Positions 7,059 through 13,514 of a stretch of DNA of 16,901 bases are shown one piece after another. The position numbers were made by a program, and so were the translations under genes. Origin of the DNA: an uncultured Muribaculaceae bacterium (GTDB lineage: Bacteria > Bacteroidota > Bacteroidia > Bacteroidales > Muribaculaceae). The notes under the pieces are model-generated. The model ran no database searches and was not told where the DNA came from. It saw nothing but the letters and a program-made list of their open reading frames with translations. The DNA lies in contig CAUBWJ010000041.1 of NCBI GenBank assembly GCA_958439725.1, positions 1-16,901 of the forward strand. The letters are read 5' to 3'. Numbering within the stretch: position 1 is the first letter of the stretch; every line of letters begins with the position of its first letter.

Positions 7059-8555
7059 ATGGCAACCCTAAGACCATGCGTTCAGAAGCAACGCTCGGAC
7101 GGGTACTATCCCGTCTACATCCGGGTCATACAAAACAGAAAACCCGGGTATATCAAAACCGACAAACTAGTCGCACCCTCCTCGGTGACCAAGACCAAGG
7201 AAATTCGCGACAACGAAGTACTACGCTACTGTACTCAGCTCATCTCCGACTATACACGTCGTCTCAATCTTCAGGATACGTCTATCTGGACTGTTCAGGA
7301 AGTTGTGTCATTCCTACAGACGAAAGAGAGCGATGCGAGTTTCACAGACTACGCGAAGCTCCACATCAACCGAATGATCAATTCAGGTCACGAGCGCAAC
7401 GCCAAGAACTACAAGATGGCTGTGCAGAATCTGGAACGATACCTCGGCACCAACCAAATCATGTTTTCGTTCCTTTCTTCAACAGTACTCCAGAAGTGGA
7501 TAAAGTCGCTCATGACCAAGGCGCGTTGCAAGGAAATGTACCCCGTCTGCATCCGTCAAATATTCAAGGCGGCTATCCTTGAACTGAACGATGAGGAGAA
7601 AGGGATAATCCGTATCAAGCTCAATCCATGGTTGAAAGTCTCCATCCCAAAGGCTGACAAGGCTGAACAAAAGGCAATCAGTGCCGAGGAATGTCGAGAG
7701 TTCTTCAACCGTCCTCTGCCAAAATCAAAAATGCTGTCCCCTCTGCCGGAGTTCGGACGTGACGTGGCGAAACTTGTACTTTGCCTCGGCGGCATCAACA
7801 CAGTTGATCTCTACAACATGAAGAAGGTCGACTACTACAACGGCATCCTTCATTACAAGCGAGCAAAGACCCGCCACAGTCGTTCCGACGAGGCGTATAT
7901 GGAAATGCGCGTCGAACCGTTCATCCAGCCTATATTCGACAAGTATCTCGCCGGAGAAGATGACGAATATCTCTTCATCTTCCATCAGCGATACTGCGAT
8001 TCCGACAGCTTCAATGCCAACGTCAATTCCGGAATAAAGAAGATTTGTACGGATATGGGCATAACCGACAAGGACAAGAAATACAGCGGCTATACGTTCC
8101 GTCACACATGGGCTACCATAGCCCAGAACGACTGTGACGCGAATCTGTTCGAGGTAGCGTTCGGCATGAACCATAGCCACGGTTTCAGAGTGACCCGAGG
8201 CTACGTCAAACTCGACTATTCTCCTGCATGGCGGCTCAACGCCAAGGTCATCGAGTTCGTTTTCTTCAGTGACCAAAAGAGCAAGCAGGGAAAAGCCAAG
8301 GACTTTGAGGAAACAGAAGACAAGCTCTTCCGTATATCAAAGAAGATGATGATATATGGACGTGCCTACTTCAAAGGCAAAGTCATCGCTGAACTTACAG
8401 ACATAGGCTTCGGCACAGTCGATTCAATAATCAAGGCTCTCGCAGCCCAGTTCCCTGACGATATTCCGGAAGGCTGCGCCGTACAGTTCCGAATCACCAA
8501 CTGCGATTCACAGAAAGAGGTGGTTTACGAGCGAACCAAAGGAAAAGGCTTCTGA
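7059..8555 (+). CDS. Tyrosine recombinase (ICE integrase) with C-terminal extension
   Basis: This 498-residue site-specific recombinase would insert and excise the element. Residues 1-60 resemble an arm-DNA-binding domain, about 78-190 a SAM-like core-binding domain, and about 205-395 the catalytic domain. Visible catalytic positions are Arg348 in YTFRHTWATIA (with Tyr345 where His is common), His372 in MNHSHGF, and the nucleophile Tyr382 in TRGYVKL. Lys267 or Lys270 (YKRAKT) is the probable beta-hairpin lysine. The first catalytic arginine is not at its usual place: the segment LCLGGINTVDLYNM has Gly244 there. IntDOT of CTnDOT also lacks this arginine, and Arg284 here is a possible substitute. 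About 95 residues after Tyr382 form an extra C-terminal domain not usual in integrases. The ATG follows a GAGAG purine stretch. The gene faces away from ppdK and ends before a strong terminator. Confidence 0.92.
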   Translation: MATLRPCVQKQRSDGYYPVYIRVIQNRKPGYIKTDKLVAPSSVTKTKEIRDNEVLRYCTQLISDYTRRLNLQDTSIWTVQEVVSFLQTKESDASFTDYAKLHINRMINSGHERNAKNYKMAVQNLERYLGTNQIMFSFLSSTVLQKWIKSLMTKARCKEMYPVCIRQIFKAAILELNDEEKGIIRIKLNPWLKVSIPKADKAEQKAISAEECREFFNRPLPKSKMLSPLPEFGRDVAKLVLCLGGINTVDLYNMKKVDYYNGILHYKRAKTRHSRSDEAYMEMRVEPFIQPIFDKYLAGEDDEYLFIFHQRYCDSDSFNANVNSGIKKICTDMGITDKDKKYSGYTFRHTWATIAQNDCDANLFEVAFGMNHSHGFRVTRGYVKLDYSPAWRLNAKVIEFVFFSDQKSKQGKAKDFEETEDKLFRISKKMMIYGRAYFKGKVIAELTDIGFGTVDSIIKALAAQFPDDIPEGCAVQFRITNCDSQKEVVYERTKGKGF

Positions 8556-8629
8556 ACCTGCCAAGCCCGAGTGAGAGCGAGCTTCAAAACTCCACATTAG
8601 GGAACAGACCCAAAACATCTCCTTGCCTG

Positions 8630-8663
8630 CCGTGCCGGTCGTATTGACTGGCATGGTTTTTTT
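8630..8663 (+). terminator. Intrinsic terminator of the integrase gene
   Basis: CCGTGCCGGTC (8630-8640) pairs with GACTGGCATGG (8646-8656) through an 11-bp stem with two G-U pairs and a 5-nt loop, followed directly by seven T residues (8657-8663). It lies 75 bases after the integrase stop and just beyond the 3' end of the opposing small gene. Confidence 0.85.
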
Positions 8664-8683
8664 ATTTCCCTAAAGTCGTAGTC

Positions 8684-8920
8684 TTACGGTGTCAACTGCC
8701 GAGAATACCGGGTGCGATAGTGCGTAAATCCCTTTCTCCATCCCCATGCAGCCACCTTGGAAAGCTGACGATAAAGGAAGCGGATGGCATAGATTATAAT
8801 TTCTATCGTCCAACGGAATATGAAGAGCGCAATGCGGAACAGCGTCAATACTATCCAGCAGACACCCTTGAACAGCAGGTTGAAAAGAGTGAGATATATG
8901 ACTAATAGAAGCTCGGGCAT
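8684..8920 (-). CDS. Small hydrophobic membrane protein of unknown function
   Basis: The frame encodes 78 residues from the ATG at 8920. Residues about 2-45 are almost continuously hydrophobic (LLLVIYLTLFNLLF, then WIVLTLFRIALFIFRW, then IEIIIYAIRF), giving probably two membrane helices. A basic C-terminal tail (YRQLSKVAAWGWRKG, then HYRTRYSRQ) follows. I do not recognise a named family. An upstream ATG at 8959 would add 13 residues, but it begins only two bases after the -7 box of the promoter at 8961-8992 and so is unlikely to be in the transcript; the 8920 start is preferred. The gene is transcribed toward the integrase, on the strand opposite to the other element genes. A well-matched promoter and a hydrophobic reading frame support it as real. 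Its role, for example surface exclusion or regulation, is unknown. Confidence 0.65.
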   Translation of the reverse strand: MPELLLVIYLTLFNLLFKGVCWIVLTLFRIALFIFRWTIEIIIYAIRFLYRQLSKVAAWGWRKGFTHYRTRYSRQLTP

Positions 8921-8942
8921 AATCGTATTCTTTATGGTTTCC

Positions 8943-8957
8943 GAGGGAGTATCCCTC
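8943..8957 (-). promoter_or_regulatory. Perfect hairpin at the start of the small membrane protein transcript
   Basis: GAGGGA (8943-8948) and TCCCTC (8952-8957) form a perfect 6-bp stem with a 3-base loop, at the predicted transcription start just after the -7 box. It could be a 5'-protecting stem-loop in the mRNA or a repressor operator. Confidence 0.5.
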
Positions 8958-8960
8958 ATG

Positions 8961-8992
8961 CAAATATACTAAAAATCAGCGAGTTGAACAAA
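8961..8992 (-). promoter_or_regulatory. Bacteroidota-type promoter of the small membrane protein gene
   Basis: On the minus strand TTTG (8992-8989) is followed after 20 bases by TATATTTG (8968-8961). This matches both the -33 element and the TAnnTTTG -7 element at normal spacing, and is the best match to the full consensus that I see in the window. Predicted transcription starts near 8955. Confidence 0.75.
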
Positions 8993-9495
8993 TTTTCAAG
9001 TCAATAAATCACACGAAATCAAGTGATTAATTTATTGGCGCTGACATTCTCGTTTCAACAATGATATTGCATCCTTTTGAGTGAATTTAGAGGCTTACGA
9101 AAGCTCTTTTATTCCCTTATGCACCGTCAAAACAAATGCCATGAATTGATACATAAAACACCATGCTTTAAAGATTATGATTTTCAAATCCCCGTCATTT
9201 AAGTTATAAATCATCGAATCAAGGCTCATGCGACATTACCACATTAACTCATGTTCCATGAAACGTGATTTTGCGCATCGCTAAATTCCATACGATAATA
9301 TGTGAGATTTTGATATATGCAAAATGATGTATTATCCTATGGGATATGATTCAAAGTCCATCGTATCATATCGCATAAAGTTTCGTGGTATTGGGTTATA
9401 TCCCAGTGACACTTGAAACATTATGTGAATGTTCATATTGCGACAAGGCATTATGTATGAAGTATAAATCATGCCTCGCGGTCTTTTGAGAAAAG
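8993..9495. other. AT-rich intergenic stretch, no gene seen, several inverted repeats
   Basis: I see no credible gene in about 500 bases between the small membrane gene promoter and the promoter before mobC. The stretch is rich in CAT, ATG and ATCAT words. It holds inverted repeats: GATATGAT (9343-9350) with ATCATATC (9365-9372), and AGGCAT (9446-9451) with ATGCCT (9471-9476). CATGAA occurs at 9140-9145 and 9257-9262. Reading frames on the minus strand across 9332-9760 have no recognisable domain. Confidence 0.5.
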
Positions 9496-9538
9496 TGTTG
9501 TGCATTTCCATGGGAGCAGGCCGGAATCGGTAGATTTG
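9496..9538 (+). promoter_or_regulatory. Candidate promoter for mobC sharing an upstream element with the traA promoter
   Basis: TGTTGTGCATTTC (9496-9508) is followed by 22 bases and TAGATTTG (9531-9538), a TAnnTTTG box. The identical 13-mer stands at the identical distance before TAATTTTG upstream of traA (12136-12178). An inverted repeat GGAGCA (9513-9518) / TGCTCC (9537-9542) overlaps the -7 box and could be an operator. The transcript would have a leader of about 200 nt before mobC. Confidence 0.6.
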
Positions 9539-9555
9539 CTCCTGAGAACCTTGTG

Positions 9556-9693
9556 GGCATATGCCGTTTTCTACAGTTTTTGGGAAGCAAGTTGTGCTTT
9601 TCGCCGTACAAAATCCTGCCGGATTTCGCCCTCTGAAAAGCCACTTGCCGACCGCTGCGCGGCGGTGGAGGCTGCCGCCTCTGTTTCGCCTCC
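9556..9693 (+). promoter_or_regulatory. Structured leader or oriT-like region before mobC
   Basis: This stretch packs several self-complementary segments: GGCATATGCC (9556-9565, a perfect palindrome), AAGCA/TGCTT (9585-9589/9595-9599), AAATCC/GGATTT around TGCC (9611-9626), ACCGC/GCGGT (9651-9655/9662-9666) and GAGGC/GCCTC around TGCC (9668-9681). GGAGGC at 9667-9672 could pair instead with GCCTCC at 9688-9693. Being directly upstream of a relaxosome gene it is a candidate origin of transfer, or an RNA leader that folds in alternative ways. No nick site can be identified by eye. Confidence 0.4.
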
Positions 9694-9743
9694 GGCGAGA
9701 ATCCGATGGATATGGCCCACTGTAAACAGCAATCACAGTCAAA

Positions 9744-10139
9744 ATGAACCGTAGAATCAAGAGAATCGAACTACGCCTTACGGAAGCCGAGGCGCAGTTT
9801 ATCAGGGAGAAATCAAAGGGCTACCGCTCTGTCAGTCAGTATATACGGGATGCCGTAGCAGAGTTTTCAGACACAGATGCCAAACGACGGCTGGAGCTGA
9901 TCAATGAGCTTGGCAAGCTATATCGCGAGTATCACAACGAGCTGTTCCATCTGTCCGCCAATCTCAATCAGGTGGTCAAGAGAGCCAACGAACTTGCCGT
10001 TGCAGGTCTGCTGAGTAAGTCGTATCTGGAGAAAACAGTCATTCCTGCGGTACGCGGTATCGAGGGCACGGTTTCAGCCATCAGAAGCGCACTTCTTGAC
10101 GTAACGAAACAAGCCACATTACTTCATCGGGGCAAATAA
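9744..10139 (+). CDS. MobC-like relaxosome accessory protein (ribbon-helix-helix)
   Basis: This 131-residue protein would bind the origin of transfer and help load the relaxase. The N-terminus (RIKRIELRLTEAEAQFI, then SVSQYIRDAVAEF) has the strand-helix-helix pattern of ribbon-helix-helix DNA-binding proteins. NLNQVVKRANE near residues 73-83 is the signature of bacterial MobC mobilisation proteins. In Bacteroides conjugative elements the equivalent gene is often called mobA, so no symbol is given. The ATG at 9744 follows an A-rich run. The gene sits upstream of the relaxase on the same strand, but a 297-bp gap separates them, whereas mobilisation genes of this kind are often adjacent or overlapping. 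The upstream promoter shares its upstream element with the tra promoter. Confidence 0.85.
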   Translation: MNRRIKRIELRLTEAEAQFIREKSKGYRSVSQYIRDAVAEFSDTDAKRRLELINELGKLYREYHNELFHLSANLNQVVKRANELAVAGLLSKSYLEKTVIPAVRGIEGTVSAIRSALLDVTKQATLLHRGK

Positions 10140-10436
10140 TATCGCACCATAGTCCATAAATTATGATGTTCCGGGACGTGATGTAGTATGATTCTTGTCG
10201 CTGCATTGCATGAAGTATTATTCAAGGGTATAAACTTCATGGCACAAGAGATATTCATTTATAAATTCAGGCTTCATGCTTGAAAAATCGTGCAACATGA
10301 TTTTATGAGTTATAGCCCATAGAGCCATATCGCCACAAGACGTGGAACCAAAACACATCAGTCGTAATGAAGAAATATATGATTCATACCCCATAATTCA
10401 AAGGGTAATAAATCAAAGTACAACATTTCACAAACC
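10140..10436. other. 297-bp gap between mobC and relaxase, inverted repeat, no gene seen
   Basis: No coding frame of note is present. CATGAAGT (10209-10216) and ACTTCATG (10234-10241) form a perfect 8-bp inverted repeat around 17 bases, and a further TTCATG lies at 10273-10278. I see no TAnnTTTG promoter box on the plus strand. The stretch could hold the origin of transfer, an operator or a regulatory leader for the relaxase. Confidence 0.5.
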
Positions 10437-12023
10437 ATGATTGCAACAATCCTTCCCGGCAGTCCCAACTTCCATGCCGTTCTTTACAACGAGCGCAAGG
10501 TAGCCAAAGGCACGGCTCGTCTTATCGAGATAAAGAACTTCGGGATTCTCGAAGACATAGACAGCTTCGGTAAGCCTGCTCCTGAAGAGCTGCGCTCTTA
10601 TCTCCAGACCTATTCAGAACGGAACGGGCGGATCCGTCAGACCCAATTTCATCTTGCAATATCCTGCAAAGGGAAGGAAATGACAGAAGACGAGTTGCTC
10701 GACTTCGCCCACGCCTATCTCAAAGAGATGGGGTATGGTCAGGAGGGTCAGCCGTTGCTCGTATATGCCCACCGCGATACGGAAAACAATCACATTCACA
10801 TCGTCACATCAAGAGTCGCACCTGACGGAACCAAGATTAACGACAGTCAGGAGCGGATACGCTCTCAAAGGGCAATCGACAGGATTCTCGGCCAGGACGC
10901 ACGGAAGAAAACAGAGAAGGATTTGGAAAAAGCCAAGGGTTACTGCTACACCTCGATGGCACAGTTCAAGGCTCTCCTCTCCTCCCTCGGGTATGAGAGC
11001 TATGTCAAGGACGACACATTATATATAAAGAGGCAGGGAACCGTCCAGATGAAGGTTGCTGTCTCTGAGATTGAAGATTCCTTCCCGGAGCGCAGACGAA
11101 ACCGTCAGCGACAGCGAGAGATAAAGGCTCTGCTGTTGAAGTATCGTAACGTCAATACCGATGTAAAGGGACTACAGGCAGACTTGAAGAAGAACTTTGG
11201 CATCGACCTTGTTTTCTTCGGGCGAAAGGACAAGCCTTATGGATATATCATTATCGACCATAATAGAAAGGAGGTGCTACATGGAGAGCATGTTTTCAAA
11301 ATGGAGCTGTTGCTCGACTTCGCCACCGCGGAGGAACGTTTGGATCGCATAGATGCTTTCATCGACAGCGTTCTTGCTGCTAATCCGAAGGCAACGACCT
11401 TCGACATCAACGAAAAGCTGCGTCGCTCACACGCCTATATAAAAAGAGGTGTTCTCTATTATGGGGATGAGAGCCGGAATCTCAATCCACTGTTGGCTGA
11501 GACAATTCTCCGGAATGACAGAATCGGCAGAATCGAGAGTTTCGGGGCGGTCATCGAAGCTGAACTTAACCGCCTATGCCAAATATATAAGGTGGAGCGC
11601 AGAGACCTCATTTCCCTCATGTCCGAGAGAAAACCGAGTACAGCCCGGGCTGTGAATCAGCTTCGCGGTATCTTCGATAATACTACACTTGATTACAAGG
11701 ATTTGAAAAGTGCAATCAGGGAATCCGGTTTTCAGATCCATCGCACTGAATCCGGAGATATTCTTGCTGTAAACTTCAACGAATATATCATCATTGACCT
11801 CAGGGCCGAGGGCTTCGACCTGACAAGACTCGACTACAAACCTCAAAAGAAAGAGCAGCCAACTGTTCAGAAACCAAAGGAACATCAGTCTCAGCCCAAG
11901 AAGTCCGGCATCCGTCCTTTGCAAGATGCCGGAGGCGGTGCCTCGGATTCCAACCGCGAATGGGAGGTCGGCAAGAAGCCCGACTACGATGATATTGACG
12001 ATGGCCGCACATTGAAGATGTAG
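10437..12023 (+). CDS. MOBP-type relaxase / mobilisation nuclease
   Basis: This 528-residue protein would nick one strand at oriT, stay covalently bound to the 5' end and lead the strand into the recipient. The N-terminal relaxase domain shows Tyr17 in HAVLYNERKVAKG as the likely nucleophile, and QFHLAIS with His72. The metal-binding triad region AHRDTENNHIHIVTSRV carries His112, Asp114, His119 and His121. This HxDT-N-HxH arrangement is typical of Bacteroidota MOBP relaxases (Pfam Relaxase family). The region from about residue 160 to 470 is of unassigned function. The last about 60 residues are a polar Lys/Gln/Pro-rich tail. In CTnDOT-like elements this gene is called mobB. No coupling-protein gene follows before traA. 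Start chosen at the ATG giving the usual MIATILPGSPNF-type beginning. Confidence 0.9.
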   Translation: MIATILPGSPNFHAVLYNERKVAKGTARLIEIKNFGILEDIDSFGKPAPEELRSYLQTYSERNGRIRQTQFHLAISCKGKEMTEDELLDFAHAYLKEMGYGQEGQPLLVYAHRDTENNHIHIVTSRVAPDGTKINDSQERIRSQRAIDRILGQDARKKTEKDLEKAKGYCYTSMAQFKALLSSLGYESYVKDDTLYIKRQGTVQMKVAVSEIEDSFPERRRNRQRQREIKALLLKYRNVNTDVKGLQADLKKNFGIDLVFFGRKDKPYGYIIIDHNRKEVLHGEHVFKMELLLDFATAEERLDRIDAFIDSVLAANPKATTFDINEKLRRSHAYIKRGVLYYGDESRNLNPLLAETILRNDRIGRIESFGAVIEAELNRLCQIYKVERRDLISLMSERKPSTARAVNQLRGIFDNTTLDYKDLKSAIRESGFQIHRTESGDILAVNFNEYIIIDLRAEGFDLTRLDYKPQKKEQPTVQKPKEHQSQPKKSGIRPLQDAGGGASDSNREWEVGKKPDYDDIDDGRTLKM

Positions 12024-12135
12024 CGATTATGGAGGTCGCGGACTTTCTCACGTAACACTTCCGGACGGTTGTAATATGTTTCTAAGAATTATGCCTCTTA
12101 AGTTCATGAATGATGTCTCTAAAATACATGATTAA

Positions 12136-12178
12136 TGTTGTGCATTTCGTTTCCCGCCTTCCGCCCTTGGTAATTTTG
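12136..12178 (+). promoter_or_regulatory. Candidate promoter of the tra operon
   Basis: TGTTGTGCATTTC (12136-12148), 22 bases, then TAATTTTG (12171-12178), a TAnnTTTG box. The 13-mer and spacing repeat the promoter before mobC (9496-9538). The box ends on the G of a GTG codon at 12178, which therefore cannot be the traA start if this promoter is used. The ATG at 12205 would have a leader of about 20 nt. Confidence 0.6.
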
Positions 12179-12204
12179 TGAAAAATAAAAATAAACACGC
12201 CTGT

Positions 12205-13047
12205 ATGATACAGTTTCCAGTCATAGTCACATTCGCCAACCAAAAAGGAGGCGTCGGGAAGACAACCCTGTGCGTGCTCTTTGCCCATTACCTTGTGGCA
12301 AAGGGCGTAAAGGTCCGTATACTCGACTGTGACCGTCAGATGTCGGTTGTCAGACGGCGCAAGGCCGACATAGACCGCTATGGAGAGGAAGCGGTACCGT
12401 TCCCGGCTGATCCGGAAAGAGTCAGCAACGCCGAAGAAGTCTATGACATGGTGGAGAAAATTTTCGGGAATCAGGATTATGAAGTCACGCTCATTGATAC
12501 CCCCGGCCTTGTACTGAACGAACCCAACAAGCTTATTCTTCAGAACTCCGACCTGATTGTAACTCCTTTCCACTATGACAAGATGACGCTCTCCTCTACG
12601 TCTACCTTCATCATGTGCCTTGACATGATGAAGCGCACTCTTGGTCAGGAAATGAGAGCGAGGCTCTACCTCATACCCAATCTCCATGACGGCAGAATCG
12701 GAACAAGAAGCGAGCTGATGCTTTGGGAGGAAGCCCGTGATATTTTCAGCAGATACGGTATCGTCACTCCAAAAATTTCAAGGGTGTCCTCGATGGAAAG
12801 AATAAGCACCGTAATGCCGCTCGACCAGCAGTTGAAACTCGTCACTCCGGCCTTCGACAAACTGTATCTTGACATCTTCGGCAGTCTCGAACAATTCCGC
12901 ATGTCTCCGAAGTCCACCATAGAACAGAAGACCACTGAGAAACCGGTCATCACAGAGATGATACCCGAACTTACGGATACGGACGCACCTTCCAACCTGA
13001 ATTTTGAAACCGACAATAATACAACCACAGATGGAAAACCAGAATAA
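12205..13047 (+). CDS. traA: Conjugative transposon TraA, ParA-family ATPase
   Basis: This 280-residue protein belongs to the ParA/MinD P-loop ATPases and is the usual first gene of Bacteroides-type tra operons. The deviant Walker A motif KGGVGKTT is near residues 15-22 (FANQKGGVGKTTLC). The Walker A' segment is VRILDCDRQMSVVRRR and the Walker B segment VTLIDTPG. Its exact role in transfer is not established; partitioning or localisation of the transfer DNA or channel is a reasonable guess. An upstream in-frame GTG at 12178 would add nine residues, but it lies within the promoter -7 box, so the ATG at 12205 is preferred. The C-terminal about 50 residues are polar and Thr/Glu-rich. The 3' end overlaps the start of the next gene by 17 bases, so translation is probably coupled. 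Confidence 0.88.
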   Translation: MIQFPVIVTFANQKGGVGKTTLCVLFAHYLVAKGVKVRILDCDRQMSVVRRRKADIDRYGEEAVPFPADPERVSNAEEVYDMVEKIFGNQDYEVTLIDTPGLVLNEPNKLILQNSDLIVTPFHYDKMTLSSTSTFIMCLDMMKRTLGQEMRARLYLIPNLHDGRIGTRSELMLWEEARDIFSRYGIVTPKISRVSSMERISTVMPLDQQLKLVTPAFDKLYLDIFGSLEQFRMSPKSTIEQKTTEKPVITEMIPELTDTDAPSNLNFETDNNTTTDGKPE

Positions 13048-13504
13048 TACTACCCAGGCCACGACACCCGTTCCCGGCTTCACACGCAAGACCGTGTTGA
13101 GACCAAAGACAGAATCCTCGGTTCCCGAGACAAAGAAAGAACCGATACAGGAGGCTGACAGTGATTTTACGGAAGCCGGTAATATAATCGCAAATAACGG
13201 GGAGGAGCCGACAGCCTCTGAAGCAGAGACAGCAGAAAGCTCCCACGGCCCAGACATGGAGGAAACAGACGAATGGGAATCCTTCATGGAGAATCTCCGT
13301 AACTATGAATCACGGGGCTGTCGTGAGAACCGCACTTACTGCCGCCTCGACAACGATATAGCCGACGCTCTTTACGAACTCGACATCAACGGTTCGAGCC
13401 GTCCCGACATCGTAAGCGCCGTAATGCGCGGATTCCTTCTTCGCAACAAGGAGCGTCTGCTCCAACTGCGCCGTGCGAGGAAAAGCTTTTTTGAAACTAT
13501 ATAA
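13031..13504 (+). CDS. DUF3408-family conjugal transfer protein (TraB position)
   Basis: This 157-residue protein starts at the ATG inside the end of traA; a TTG further upstream at 13004 is less likely. The first about 90 residues are low-complexity, rich in Thr, Glu and Ala. The conserved part is C-terminal: NRTYCRLDNDIADALYEL, followed by SSRPDIVSAVMRGFLLRNKERLLQL. This looks like a compact ribbon-helix-helix-type dimer and matches DUF3408 proteins, which are found next to TraA in Bacteroides conjugative transposons (often named TraB). A DNA-binding or partition-partner role beside the ParA-like TraA is plausible, as for ParA/ParB-type pairs, but is inference. It ends 10 bases before the next gene. 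Confidence 0.8.
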   Translation: MENQNNTTQATTPVPGFTRKTVLRPKTESSVPETKKEPIQEADSDFTEAGNIIANNGEEPTASEAETAESSHGPDMEETDEWESFMENLRNYESRGCRENRTYCRLDNDIADALYELDINGSSRPDIVSAVMRGFLLRNKERLLQLRRARKSFFETI

Positions 13505-13514
13505 GACCTGTGAT

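Noticed and set aside
8720..8905. 61-residue plus-strand frame after the integrase
   Set aside because: It is antisense to the small membrane protein, has no domain, and lies after a strong terminator without its own promoter.
8670..8963. 97-residue frame overlapping the small membrane protein on the same strand
   Set aside because: Its composition is unlike a folded or membrane protein and its start lies within the promoter region; the 8684-8920 frame is the coherent hydrophobic one.
9332..9760. 142-residue minus-strand frame spanning the mobC upstream region
   Set aside because: It runs through the inverted repeats and the mobC promoter, is rich in Arg, Pro and Cys, overlaps the mobC start and shows no domain; the DNA is better explained as regulatory or oriT sequence.
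12178..12204. GTG start for traA at 12178
   Set aside because: The GTG overlaps the TAATTTTG promoter box, so it would not be transcribed from that promoter; ATG 12205 gives the typical TraA N-terminus.
12082..12687. 201-residue minus-strand frame
   Set aside because: It overlaps the traA Walker A region and promoter; traA is the clear gene on the plus strand.
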